A stretch of 64,000 nt of DNA from DATAES01 sp963802415 (lineage in GTDB: Bacteria > Actinomycetota > Acidimicrobiia > Acidimicrobiales > JACDCH01), in contig CAWDIH010000002.1 of assembly GCA_963802415.1 (NCBI GenBank), positions 186,001 to 250,000 on the forward strand, in the 5' to 3' direction. The position numbers were made by a program, and so were the translations under genes. The notes under the pieces are model-generated. The model made no database searches. It was not told where the DNA came from and saw nothing but the letters and a program-made list of their open reading frames with translations. This document shows, piece after piece, positions 54,788 to 63,516 of this stretch (position 1 is its first letter; each line of letters opens with the position of its first letter).

Positions 54788-55861
54788 TCAAGCAGCGAGT
54801 GGCGTGTCGTGTTCGTTCACGATGTTGCGGACGAGCGGGAACACCTCGCGTGCGACGTAGCGCTTCAGGCAGCGGATGATCTCGCGTTTGGAGAGCCCTT
54901 CCGCGGTTCGCCGCTCGACGTAGGCGCGTGTGGGTGGATGGTTCGACATGCGGGTGAGCACGATCGTCCACAGCGCGGAGTTGGCGTGACGATCACCGCC
55001 TCGGTTGAGCCGGTGTCGTTTTGTCTTTCCTGACGACGCGTTGACCGGCGAGCTTGCGCACAGCGCGGCGTAGCTCGCTTCACTGTGCATCCGATCGGGA
55101 TTGTCGCCGGCGGTGACGAGAAGTTGACCGGCGGTCTCATAGCCGACGCCGTGACGAGCGAGCAGCGGCGCCGCGATTGTCCGCAGGATCGTGTGGAGGT
55201 GACGGTCGAGTTCACGGGTCTCGAGATCGAGTGCCCGCCACCGACGCGCCACGCTGACCAGCGCGCGCTTGGTCGCCACTTCGGGAGTGTGCGCGGTGCC
55301 GGTCCGCCACCGTTCGATCACGGCGATCTTCTTGCGCAACGTCAACCCGATCAACCGTTCCCGCAACGCGTCGGGCGCAGTGTCGATGAGGCTGTGCAAC
55401 TGGTTCGCCGCCGCCGTCCGAGACTTCATCGCACCGTTGCGAGCCACTCTCAGCTGGCGCAACGCCTCGACCGGACCGTCACCGGACTTCGGGGTCACGG
55501 TCGCTTCACCGGACAGCACGGCCCGCGCTGCGGCTTCGGCATCGACCGTGTCGGACTTGCCGCGGCGGCGCCGGTTCTGACGGTTGGGCCGGTTGACCTC
55601 GATGACGCGCACATCGCGCGCCGCGAGATAACGAGCCACCCCCGCACCCCATGAGCCGCACCCTTCGACACCGACGGCGAAGAGCTCGCCGTGCGACTGC
55701 ATCCAGCTCAACAACTTCCGGTAGCCGTGACGAGTCGTCGGAAACGACGCGACCCCTTGGATGCGACCAAGGTCGTCAATCACCGCGGCGACGTGTTCAT
55801 GCTTGTGCGTGTCGATCCCGCCGATCATCTGACCGAGCGACTCGCGTGCCATCGTGGCCAT
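54788..55861 (-). CDS. IS110-family transposase
   Basis: A 357-residue transposase with the DEDD domain: GGIDTHKHEHVAAVIDD (D), AVGVEGCGSWG (E), RGKSDTVDAEAAARAVL (two D). The C-terminal half has GVGYETAGQLLVTAGDNPD and ASYAALCASSPVNASSGKTK with the catalytic Ser of the IS116/IS110/IS902 domain. It appears complete. ATG 55861 follows GAGGTGG. IS110 elements have no long terminal repeats, so the ends are not marked. The element lies between the collagen-like gene and the IMPase gene. Confidence 0.92.
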   Translation of the reverse strand: MATMARESLGQMIGGIDTHKHEHVAAVIDDLGRIQGVASFPTTRHGYRKLLSWMQSHGELFAVGVEGCGSWGAGVARYLAARDVRVIEVNRPNRQNRRRRGKSDTVDAEAAARAVLSGEATVTPKSGDGPVEALRQLRVARNGAMKSRTAAANQLHSLIDTAPDALRERLIGLTLRKKIAVIERWRTGTAHTPEVATKRALVSVARRWRALDLETRELDRHLHTILRTIAAPLLARHGVGYETAGQLLVTAGDNPDRMHSEASYAALCASSPVNASSGKTKRHRLNRGGDRHANSALWTIVLTRMSNHPPTRAYVERRTAEGLSKREIIRCLKRYVAREVFPLVRNIVNEHDTPLAA

Positions 55862-56316
55862 GCCACCTCTTTCTGCGTCAACGGATGAGGAGTGGCACGC
55901 ACCGCCGGGCGGGCGGACAGGACAGTGATGGGGCCTCTGCACAGGCGCCTCTTCGGTCACGGACGCTCGTCCGGTGCGTGCACAACAGGACCTCACACAC
56001 CCGGCCGACAGATCACTTACAAGACACCTCTCGCGAGGGTCGGCCGATACACCGGTCAGACCGGGTGAGTGAGACCCTGGCCGCTGCCTATCAGCATCAA
56101 CAACGCGGCAGGTGCATCCTCACTGCCGATACATCTCGCATCCCGACAACGCTGGCGAGGTCGTGATCCGCTCGGTATTGCGCGTCCACAGACTGACCCC
56201 GAATGCTCGGCGCAACACGCGACACACACGTCACAGAACGCCGGCTGACGGACTCCGCGGCGATCACCATGCGGCACTTCGGGGATGGGCCACGCGCTTG
56301 GATGCAGACTGCTTGC
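55862..56316. other. Region between IS110 transposase and IMPase gene
   Basis: No gene. IS110 elements usually carry a structured RNA of about 100-300 bases upstream of the transposase that guides insertion (bridge RNA); this stretch is where it would lie. I do not see a fold firmly by eye. Confidence 0.4.
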
Positions 56317-57105
56317 GTGCAGGTCGACGGGGATGACTTGGCTCTGGCCCTACTGATGGCGGACCGGGCGGATGCGTTGACGCTGGCCGTTTTCACCGGT
56401 GAAGCCGTCGCGTTCACCGACAAGCACGACGGGACGCCCGTTACCGAAACGGACGTCGCCGTGGAGGAGGCATTACTCCACCTCGTCGCACAGACTCGAC
56501 CAGACGACGGCTTCCTTGGCGAGGAGACCGGGCTGTCGGATGAGGGGCCGAGGCTGTGGGTCGTGGATCCCATCGACGGTACCCAGAGCTTCGTCGCCGG
56601 CGGGCGGGCGTGGGGCACGCTCATCGCGTTGTCGGACCACGGACATCTTGTGGTCGGAGTTGCCAGTGCCCCAGCGCTCGGTGGGCGGTGGTGGGCGGCC
56701 GCGGGAGTCGGTGCGTGGGCGCAGCGCACGGGGCAAGCCCCGCGTGAGGTCTCCGTCACCTCGGCTACAGACCTCGACACCGCGCGCTGGGTTTGTCACC
56801 CGTCGCTCGAATCGATCACACCTGCGGACCGGGAGCTCGTGCGGCCGCTCATTGTGCGGTGTGGACCTCCAATTACCCCGACAACGCACGGAGCGTTGAT
56901 GGTCGCGGAAGGTGAGGCCGAGATTTGCGTACAGCTCTCGGGCGGTCCGTGGGACTTCGCTGCGTTCGCAGTGATCGTTCAGGCGGCCGGCGGTTCGTTC
57001 TCTTACCTCGATGGGTCATCGGAGTTGCGCCCGAAGGGCCGGGCGGTGTTCACCAACGGCGCCGTTCACCCCGTCGTTCTCGCCGCCGTTGGCGACCGCC
57101 GGTGA
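56317..57105 (+). CDS. Inositol-monophosphatase/histidinol-phosphatase-like enzyme
   Basis: A 262-residue phosphatase: DDLALALLMADRADALTL, GTPVTETDVAVEEALLHLVA, LGEETG, then LWVVDPIDGTQSFVAGGRAW (the WxxDPIDGT metal motif) and SGGPWDFAAFAVIVQAAGGS (WD motif). These are all IMPase signatures. Substrate may be inositol phosphate, histidinol phosphate or similar. GTG 56317 is chosen since the family starts there; longer starts at 56203 or 56270 are possible. Intact. Confidence 0.85.
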   Translation: MQVDGDDLALALLMADRADALTLAVFTGEAVAFTDKHDGTPVTETDVAVEEALLHLVAQTRPDDGFLGEETGLSDEGPRLWVVDPIDGTQSFVAGGRAWGTLIALSDHGHLVVGVASAPALGGRWWAAAGVGAWAQRTGQAPREVSVTSATDLDTARWVCHPSLESITPADRELVRPLIVRCGPPITPTTHGALMVAEGEAEICVQLSGGPWDFAAFAVIVQAAGGSFSYLDGSSELRPKGRAVFTNGAVHPVVLAAVGDRR

Positions 57106-57190
57106 ATGCCCTCGAGAGCGAATACCTGTGTCGTGAAGTGCGGAGGGCTGCGACGGACATGAGTCCTTTCGTGGCCCTCGGTTCCAGAGC

Positions 57191-57698
57191 ATGACGACTC
57201 GGGCAATCGTGCTCACTGGGGTCGCCGGCGTGGGCAAGTCGATGATCGGAGGCGAGCTCGCTGCCAGCCGGGATCGATGCGCTCATGTGAAGCCGACGAC
57301 TTACTCCGCATGGTCGTCTCGGCCGTGTTTGGCCGTCCGAGGGGTCTGAGGAGTCACGCCGTCAGCTCCTGCTACGAACACGGAACGCCGCGGCAGTTGC
57401 TACAAACTTCGTGCAGTCGGGGTTCGACGTCGTGATCGATGAGGTTCTCGTGAGTTTGGAGCAACGTCAGATCTTTGAGCGTGTCGCCGACATCGACGAG
57501 GTGGCATTCCTCGGCCTCACTGCCTCCGAAGCTGTCATTGCCGCTCGCGACGCCAGCCGACGCACGCACACCGCCCACCTGTATCGAGGCGTGGAGGGAA
57601 AGATCCGACAAGTCGTCACCTCGGACTGGATCGACACGACCGACATGGCAATCGAGGACGTCGTCAGCCTGATACGCACCCGCTTTGGGTGGCCCTGA
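57191..57698 (+). CDS. P-loop small-molecule kinase (AAA_33 / chloramphenicol phosphotransferase-like), two frameshifts
   Basis: ATG 57191 reads AIVLTGVAGVGKSMIGGELA with a Walker A. The frame changes near 57280 and 57345; the middle is EADDLLRMVVSAVFG, and the last frame reads FVQSGFDVVIDEVLVSL, VAFLGLTASEAVIAARD and HLYRG to 57698. It resembles small kinases with a Walker A, DDL motif and R-x-R-like lid. The substrate is unknown. It overlaps nothing and follows the IMPase gene by 85 bases. Confidence 0.65.
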
Positions 57699-57744
57699 TC
57701 CCGAACGCCGGGAGGGTGTGCGTCAACCGGACATCGCTGAGAGA

Positions 57745-58098
57745 TCAGGACCTCTCAAGCTGCCGCTGGCGCACTGCGATGAGCTTCTTCACGAGGGCCT
57801 TTGGAAGCGACTTGTCGATAGGGAACTGCAGGGTTCCCTTCGAGGTGGTGTATCCGACGAGGTCATCGCAGAGTTCGGGGAGCACCGACCCGCTGTGCGG
57901 GAAGTAGCTGAGATGTTTCTTGAAGGCTGCGAAGCCGGCAACCGCCTTGCCATTCAGCTTGAAGGCAGGCATGCCGTAGGCGATGCACTGTTCCGCATCC
58001 GGCACGATCTCGAGGATCGTCTTGCGCAGCCGCACGAGGCTGCTTCGCTTGGGTTCATCCAGCGTCGCTAGGTACTCATCGACCTCTCGTTCCGACAC
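57745..58098 (-). CDS. DUF1801 (YdhG-like) protein
   Basis: A 117-residue protein: VSEREVDEYLATLDEPKRSS, then EQCIAYGMPAFKLNGKAVAG, KKHLSYFPHSG and KGTLQFPIDKSLPKALVKKL. These are the DUF1801 motifs (YGMPxF, YxPxSG, TxxFP), also named iron chaperone Fra/YdhG-like. GTG 58098 is chosen at the start of similarity. Function is not firmly known. Intact. Confidence 0.88.
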   Translation of the reverse strand: MSEREVDEYLATLDEPKRSSLVRLRKTILEIVPDAEQCIAYGMPAFKLNGKAVAGFAAFKKHLSYFPHSGSVLPELCDDLVGYTTSKGTLQFPIDKSLPKALVKKLIAVRQRQLERS

Positions 58099-58267
58099 CG
58101 TGCCAGTCTCGGATCGGGAGTTGCGATGATCAAGCCACCAAGGGCGGAATGGTCCTCCGCGAATCGTGTCATCGAACGCCGGGTGCGGGACTTCCATCAG
58201 CCCTGCCGAGTGAAGCGCCGATGCTGTGGTGTGCCGTTATCCCGCCACGGTCCCTCCGCGTGCACGT

Positions 58268-58630
58268 TCACTCCACGAGCTGGTCGAGCAGCCAGCTCGG
58301 CCCGACGACCGCGGCGTTGGCCGCTCGGACCCGCTCGCCCAGTTCCCGGTCGGCCGTGACCACGATCACCTCGCGGTGGGCCTCGGCGATGGCGGCGATC
58401 GTGTCGTCGCCCTCGCCGGGCGCGTGTACAACCTCGACGCCGTCCACGACGGCCTCGTCGGCTCCCGCCCGGGCTCGGCCCTCGAGCACGAGGGTCACGG
58501 GCGGGTCCAGCCGTCCCGCGGTCACCGTTGCCCGCAGTCGTTCCGTGAAGCGTCGTGCTGCGCCCGGCCGGTCGCGCCACCAGCCGGTTGGCCGAGACCC
58601 GATCACGTTGGCGGCGTCGATCACCAGCAT
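58268..58630 (-). CDS. NYN-domain (YacP/PIN-like) nuclease-like protein
   Basis: A 120-residue protein: MLVIDAANVIGSRPTGWWRD, then VTLVLEGRA, GDDTIAAIAEAHREVIVVTA and DRELGERVRAANAAVVGPSW. The Asp in VIDAANV, the GDD and the TADRE match the acidic active site of NYN/PIN-type RNases. ATG 58630 begins right at the first strand. It may cut RNA or be an antitoxin target. It lies 80 bases after the stop of a VOC gene on the same strand. Confidence 0.8.
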   Translation of the reverse strand: MLVIDAANVIGSRPTGWWRDRPGAARRFTERLRATVTAGRLDPPVTLVLEGRARAGADEAVVDGVEVVHAPGEGDDTIAAIAEAHREVIVVTADRELGERVRAANAAVVGPSWLLDQLVE

Positions 58631-58709
58631 CCGAGCAGCGTCGCGCCGTCCCACATCGCCGGCTGGGAGCAGCGCGTACATGCTGTGGGAGTAGCGCGTG
58701 TCACTGCGT

Positions 58710-59084
58710 TCAGAGTTCGATGGCGTAGCCGTCGACGTCCGCGACATAGGCGTACGGCACACCCGGGGCATGCTCACCCCGATCGAGGAGACGGCCGCCC
58801 GCCTTCCGGACAAGTTCGACCGCACGGTCGATTCCGGCTGCGGAACGGTCCCCAAGGTGAATGCCGAAGTGCTCGAAGCCGCCCTGGCGACCGACCCGGG
58901 CTCGTTCGTCATCGGTCGCGGCGCGGTGCAACGCGAGCGAGTCGCCCCCTCCGGGCGTGCCCACGAAGACGATCTCTCCGTCGCGGAACTGTTCCTGCAT
59001 ACCGAACGCGTCGGTATAGAACGCGATGGAACGCTCATGATCAGCCACCAACAGGTGGACGTGGCGAATCCCCACTGATCCCAT
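58710..59084 (-). CDS. VOC-family (glyoxalase-like) dioxygenase-fold protein
   Basis: A 124-residue protein: VGIRHVHLLVADHERSIAFY then FEHFGIHLGDRSAAGIDRAV and VPYAYVADVDGYAIEL. The His in RHVHL, His in HFGIH and the final Glu are at metal-ligand places of the family. Substrate unknown. ATG 59084 lies just before the first strand. Intact. Confidence 0.82.
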   Translation of the reverse strand: MGSVGIRHVHLLVADHERSIAFYTDAFGMQEQFRDGEIVFVGTPGGGDSLALHRAATDDERARVGRQGGFEHFGIHLGDRSAAGIDRAVELVRKAGGRLLDRGEHAPGVPYAYVADVDGYAIEL

Positions 59085-59188
59085 GGCTTCTCCTCGGCAA
59101 CAGAACCGCGTACTCCCGAGGGACATCATGGCGCTGGACGCCCGCTGCGCGGGAACGCCGTGGTCGCCCCCAACGCCGGGTAGGCGCG

Positions 59189-59776
59189 TCAGTCGAGGCT
59201 GCGGATGTGCGCCAAGATGCTGTGCGCGGCGTCCTCGGCCGAGCCGGTGGTCACGTCGACCTCGAGGGCCAACTGTTGGTCGAGGTTCACCAACTCGTGT
59301 TCCTCCATGAATGCACGGACGGCGCGAGGGTCGATCCATTTCATCCGGTGCTGCCGGTCGGGGTTAGGAACGCGTCGCAGGATCTCGTAGGGTGCGCAGA
59401 TCACGCGGACAGGGACGTACGGATTGCCTCGCGTCGCGGCAAGTTCCGCGACGCGGCGCACGATCGCCTCGTCGGTCGGATCTCCGTCGCTCAAGACGTT
59501 CGTGAACACGAACGACCATTCGGGTGGCGATATCTCCTCGATCGTTCGGTACAGCGCCTCGCGGACTTCGCCAACCCGGTCCCACACCTCTGTTGCTACG
59601 GGACGCACACCATCCACGTCGAGGACCGCGAAGATGACGTTCGACGTGTGGTGGTTGTCGACTACGACGAAACGGCGGCCATCAAGCGCGGCAACACGTG
59701 CCAACTGCTGCGCGATGGTGTACTTACCGGCTCCGGGATAGCCGATGAGATGAACGATCGCAGCGCCGCTCGTCAC
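59189..59776 (-). CDS. P-loop kinase-like ATPase
   Basis: A 195-residue protein: HLIGYPGAGKYTIAQQLARV (Walker A, with Tyr after the Lys instead of the usual Ser or Thr, followed by Thr), VVVDNHHTSNVIFAVLDVDG, SFVFTNVLSDGDPTDEAIVR, then VICAPYEILRRVPNPDRQHR and HELVNLDQQLALEVDVTTG. It looks like a small phosphotransferase of the AAA_33 type, perhaps for a sugar or an antibiotic. ATG 59776 at the start of the first strand. Intact. Confidence 0.78.
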   Translation of the reverse strand: MTSGAAIVHLIGYPGAGKYTIAQQLARVAALDGRRFVVVDNHHTSNVIFAVLDVDGVRPVATEVWDRVGEVREALYRTIEEISPPEWSFVFTNVLSDGDPTDEAIVRRVAELAATRGNPYVPVRVICAPYEILRRVPNPDRQHRMKWIDPRAVRAFMEEHELVNLDQQLALEVDVTTGSAEDAAHSILAHIRSLD

Positions 59777-59999
59777 GCAGCCGAGGGTAAGGCACCTCCT
59801 AGCCGAGCGCTGAAGTTCGTGATTATGCGCTGGCCGTTGCCGCGGTTATGTGCGCCCTCGCATCTTGGCCGTCCCGACAGATCGCCGATTAGGGCGCGCA
59901 GATCCTGACCGGCGCTGTCCGTGCTCGCGCGAGTTGCCCGCTCCCGACCGGCACTTGGTGACGCTGTCCGGTGGCAGGTGTCACCGTCGCAGCGCGTGC

Positions 60000-61090
60000 T
60001 CAGGCCATCAGCGCGGCGACGAGCTCGCGGCGGCTGCCGACTCCGAACCGGTCGAACACGGCGCGCAGGTGCTCCTGCAACGTGTGCGTCGAGATGTGCA
60101 GCGTGGCGACGATCTCGGCGGTCGAGCGCCCCTGGAGGACGAGCGCGGCGACGCGGTGTTGCGCGGGGGTGAGCCCGTAGGCGGCGAGGACCATGGAGCT
60201 GACTTCGTGCGTCGTCGGCGACTGCAGCAGCACAACCACCTCCTCGTGGCCGTGTCCTCGAAGATGCGATGCGTGCACGCTGATCCAGCCGCCGCGTTTG
60301 CTGGGCAGCCGGGCCACGGCCGACTCGACCGGGCCGTCAATGTCTGGCGCGATCAGGCGCGCCGCGGCGGCGATCACCGGCACCGGGACGTCGAAGTTGC
60401 TTGGCCACTCGCCCGCGATGTCGTCGAGCCAGCGCTCGGCCGGCGCGTTGATCGACACAACCGAGAGATCGGGGCCTAGCACGATCACGCCGGCGCCGTC
60501 CGGTGGCGCCAGGTCGTCGCGGCTCGCAGCTGCCCCGCGATGCCCTGGCGAATGCCGTCGGCGAGGAGTGGCGCGATGTGCCTGACGAGTACGATCTCGT
60601 CGCCGTCGAACCCGGCAGCCGCCGCGGCGCGGTGTAGGCAGAGCACTCCCCAGCACTGGCCGCGCGACACCAACGCGACACGTAGCTCGTCTCCGAGCCC
60701 GAGTGGTGCCATCACCTCGCGGAACCGCGCGCTGTCGGCACGGTCGCCCCGTGTCGCCACGTCTAGAGACGACACGGGATCGGCGGCGCTCGCCAGCGAC
60801 GCGAACTTGTTGACGTCGTCACGCCCGAACTCGTTGTCGAGGAACAGCGAGGCCGCCTCGACGAGCGGCTCTTCGGAGCTCGCGCTGGTGAACAGCAGCG
60901 TCTCTGGGTCGACGGTCGCGAAGAACGCCGCATCGATGGTGATCAGCGACCGCAGCCGCCGCAGCGCCTCAGTCTGGAAGGCGGCAACGTCGAGACCCAA
61001 CGTCGCCAGCCGCTCCAGCTCCGCGACCTTCCACGCTCGCGACGCCGCCGGCACGGGTCGCAGGCTACGACCCTCAAGCGGGGATGACAT
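60000..61090 (-). CDS. LuxR-family regulator with GAF and PAS-like domains, one frameshift near 60515
   Basis: ATG 61090 starts VAELERLATLGLDVAAFQTE and a GAF-like part (ITIDAAFFATVDPETLLFTS, LRVALVSRGQCWGVLCLHRA). A frame change near 60515 is followed by a PAS-like part (GVIVLGPDLSVVSINAPAER) and the LuxR helix-turn-helix: LTPAQHRVAALVLQGRSTAE and TLHISTHTLQEHLRAVFDRF. About 363 residues in total. Target genes are unknown. The start overlaps the end of the upstream SnoaL-type gene by 17 bases on the same strand, so the two are co-expressed. Confidence 0.8.
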
Positions 61091-61487
61091 CGAGCTGCCG
61101 CAGCATCCCGAGTTCGTCGACTCGACCCCAGCGCTCGACGACCTTGCCGTCGCGAACCCGGAAGATGTTGATGCCTGCCAGTGTGCACACGGTCTCCGAC
61201 GGTGGGATACCGAAGATCTCACCTTTGTGCGTGCCCGACGCCGAGAACTGCTCGACGACGATGTCGCCCTCGGCGTGAAGGGCGTGCAGGTCGCTGTGCC
61301 AGTCAGGGAACGCGTCCCGGATCATGGTCGCCATCGCCCGCCAGCCTTCGACAGTCCCAGTCCCGCCGAACGGCGGGTCATGGTCGACGTAGTCCGGCGC
61401 AGCGAGCTCGTCGAGCACGGACACGTCACCTGCGGTGAACAGGCGGTCGATGAATTCCTTGACGATTGCCTTGTTGTCAGTGGTCAT
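61074..61487 (-). CDS. SnoaL-like ester cyclase-family protein
   Basis: A 137-residue protein: NKAIVKEFIDRLFTAGDVSV then DELAAPDYVDHDPPFG, FPDWHSDLHALHAEGDIVVE, GTHKGEIFGIPPSE and VVERWGRVDELGMLRQL. These are the family motifs (Y-x-D-H, F-P-D, H-G or H-K). Members are isomerases or of unknown role. ATG 61487. It overlaps the regulator gene by 17 bases. Confidence 0.85.
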   Translation of the reverse strand: MTTDNKAIVKEFIDRLFTAGDVSVLDELAAPDYVDHDPPFGGTGTVEGWRAMATMIRDAFPDWHSDLHALHAEGDIVVEQFSASGTHKGEIFGIPPSETVCTLAGINIFRVRDGKVVERWGRVDELGMLRQLDVIPA

Positions 61488-61701
61488 GCGGCCAGCCTGC
61501 GCTCGCCGGCGGGCCATCGGTACCCCAACTTCCTTGGGTGTCGTGACCTGAGCGCAGTCGGTCCAGCCGGCCTGCGCCAACATCATCCACCGTCGATGCC
61601 CGAGTCGGCTCCGCTCACAGAACGACGGCTCCGCGTGCCGATCTGGCGCAACTGAATCGCGAGGGTGACGCGCCGGAGTTTCGCGATACGATATTGGGCA
61701 C

Positions 61702-61951
61702 GTGGAGATCTACCGGTCCGCCCGGAGGCAGGGGATCGCGGATGCGGACATCCTGCACACGGTCGACCATGCACTCGTGGTCGGCGAGCAGGACGACGCC
61801 AAGGTGCTGTACCTGGGCCCTGACCGTGCCGCGAACATGCTCGAGGTTGTCGCGGTCGCGCGTGGACGGGTCGGAGGTCGTGATCCACGCCATGCGCATG
61901 CGCGCCAAGTACGAGCCCTTCCTCCGCGGTGAAGGAGACAGCGATGCCTGA
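61702..61951 (+). CDS. Toxin-like protein of a type II pair, one frameshift near 61862
   Basis: From GTG 61702: GIADADILHTVDHALVVGEQ then KVLYLGPDRAANMLEVVAVA; after a shift near 61862, SEVVIHAMRMRAKYEPFLRG to a stop at 61951. About 83 residues. The pattern LYLGPDRAANMLEVV and VIHAMRMRxKY is that of a small toxin family found before ribbon-helix-helix antitoxins (BrnT-like). Its end overlaps the antitoxin start by eight bases. The break may be a read error, as a dead toxin with a live antitoxin would be the alternative. Confidence 0.65.
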
Positions 61952-62222
61952 GCGAAAGTCGCACGGCCGATCCAAGGCTGGCGTCGAGTTGACCGACGAG
62001 GTGCTCGACCGCATGGCAGATGAGGCTGAGGAAAGCCTCGACGTCACGAAGCTCCGGAGGCGACCTGGTCGTCCGGCGATGGGCTCGGCGCCGGCCGAGT
62101 CGTTTCCGGTTCGGTTGGAGCCGGAGCTTCGCCGAGCGCTCGACGAGCGCGCCGCCGCGGACGACACGCCGGCGTCGGAGATCGTGCGCGAGGCGCTCCG
62201 CCGCTACCTGAAGGTGAGCTGA
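61944..62222 (+). CDS. Ribbon-helix-helix antitoxin
   Basis: A 92-residue, charged protein. The first half is hydrophilic (VELTDEVLDRMADEAEESLD). The DNA-binding end is SFPVRLEPELRRALDERAAA then TPASEIVREALRRYLKV, a CopG/Arc ribbon-helix-helix. GAAGGAGAC lies before ATG 61944. The antitoxin would bind the upstream toxin through its first half and repress the pair. It stands next to the convergent integrase gene. Confidence 0.82.
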   Translation: MPERKSHGRSKAGVELTDEVLDRMADEAEESLDVTKLRRRPGRPAMGSAPAESFPVRLEPELRRALDERAAADDTPASEIVREALRRYLKVS

Positions 62223-62242
62223 CCGCCTCGCGCTGCGGTTCG

Positions 62243-63157
62243 TCAGCGGGCGGCACCGGCGAGGAACGCGGCGGCGACGTAGGTGGCGTGCCGGTCGAGC
62301 GAGACGCGTGCGCGGTCGTAGCGCATCGTGGTCCGCGGGTCGGCGTGGCTGGCTGCTTCCTGGACGTCTCGCAACGGGACACCAGCGTCGAGGGCGGCGG
62401 TGATGAACGCGTGCCGGAGGGTGTGCGGTCCGACCGGCTTGTTGATGCCCGCACGGCGGGCGAGGCGCCGCACGATCCGCCAGGCGGCGTGCCGGTCGAG
62501 GCGTTCGCCGTTCTGGCCGAGGAGGATCTGCCCCTCGACCCGTTCGCCGATGGCCAGGTCGATCGCTCGTGCCGTGCGCGGGGCGAGCGGGATGGTGACG
62601 ACCTTGCCGCCCTTGCGCAGGACCGTCAGCGTGCGGTGCCCGCGTTCGATGCCGAGCGCTTGAATGTCGGCGCCGAGCGCTTCGGAGACCCGCAGGCCGT
62701 TGATCGCCAGCAGCGAGATGAGCGCGTGCTCGCGGGCCGAGGCGAGTCCAGCGGCGACGAGCAGCGCGCCAACCTCGTTGCGGTCCAGGCCCGTGGCGTG
62801 AGACTCGTAGTCGAGACGTGGCCGGCGAACATTCGCCGCCGGTGACCGCTCGAGGAGTCCTTCCTGCTCGGCGTACCGGTAGAAGCCGGCGACCGTGCAG
62901 AGCCGACGGGCGACCGTCGCCCGAGCGCGCCCTCTGGCTTCGAGGTCGCGGGCGAAGCACTCGATGTCTGCCCGGCGGACGGCGAACAGGCGCAAGTCAT
63001 GCTCATCGCACCAGGCGATGAACTGGCGCAGATCCAGCGCGTACGCGTCGCGGGTCTGGCCCCTGTAGCCGGCGAGGAACGCAGTCAGCGCGTGCCGCTC
63101 GGCGTCTGAGAACACCGGGTCGACAACAGCAACTTCGGTCGTGGGCGTGTCGGTCAT
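62243..63157 (-). CDS. Tyrosine recombinase (XerC/XerD-like)
   Basis: A 304-residue recombinase. The SAM-like N-terminal domain reads GYRGQTRDAYALDLRQFIAW. The catalytic domain has LLAINGLRVSEALGAD (Arg I), LTVLRKGGKVVTIPL (Lys), HTLRHAFITAALDAG (HxxR), ASHADPRTTMRYDRAR (His and Tyr). All residues are kept. It has XerC/D length without an N-terminal arm-binding domain, unlike tRNA-targeting integrases. GGAGGTGCG precedes ATG 63157. It may resolve dimers or move a small element. It is not the integrase for the tRNA array, by its domain layout. Confidence 0.92.
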   Translation of the reverse strand: MTDTPTTEVAVVDPVFSDAERHALTAFLAGYRGQTRDAYALDLRQFIAWCDEHDLRLFAVRRADIECFARDLEARGRARATVARRLCTVAGFYRYAEQEGLLERSPAANVRRPRLDYESHATGLDRNEVGALLVAAGLASAREHALISLLAINGLRVSEALGADIQALGIERGHRTLTVLRKGGKVVTIPLAPRTARAIDLAIGERVEGQILLGQNGERLDRHAAWRIVRRLARRAGINKPVGPHTLRHAFITAALDAGVPLRDVQEAASHADPRTTMRYDRARVSLDRHATYVAAAFLAGAAR

Positions 63158-63516
63158 GTCGCACCTCCAGGTCAGGCCGAGACCCGAAGGCCCGAGCCGC
63201 CTGGCCCCAGCTGCGTGTTGAGGGCAACAACGTTCGCACGATCTGTCGCGACCGTCCGGGGCTATCACCGTCTGTCTCGAACGCACTTACCGCCGACTCG
63301 GTACGCCGTCAAGCGCGCATGCGAGCTCTCGTGCTAGCGATTGTCGCCTGCCCTTGATCGGTCCTTCAGGGCTACCAAGTAGACGTCACGCCGTCGCGGT
63401 TCCGTGGCGCTCCGGCGACCTCGCGATCGCCGGTTCGGCGCCACCCGAACGCAGCGTCGAGCCTGCCGTTCTGTGCGCCACGACGACGACCAGACCGCCG
63501 AAGTAGCGTCGCAATA
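63158..63516. other. Gap without a recognised gene
   Basis: Divergent upstream region of the recombinase and FAD gene. Nothing recognised; it may hold the recombinase target site. Confidence 0.45.

Noticed and set aside
62243..63157. The recombinase at 62.2-63.2 kb as integrase of the tRNA array
   Set aside because: It has XerC/D layout without an arm-binding N-terminal domain and is far from any attachment core, so it is unlikely to use the arm repeats.
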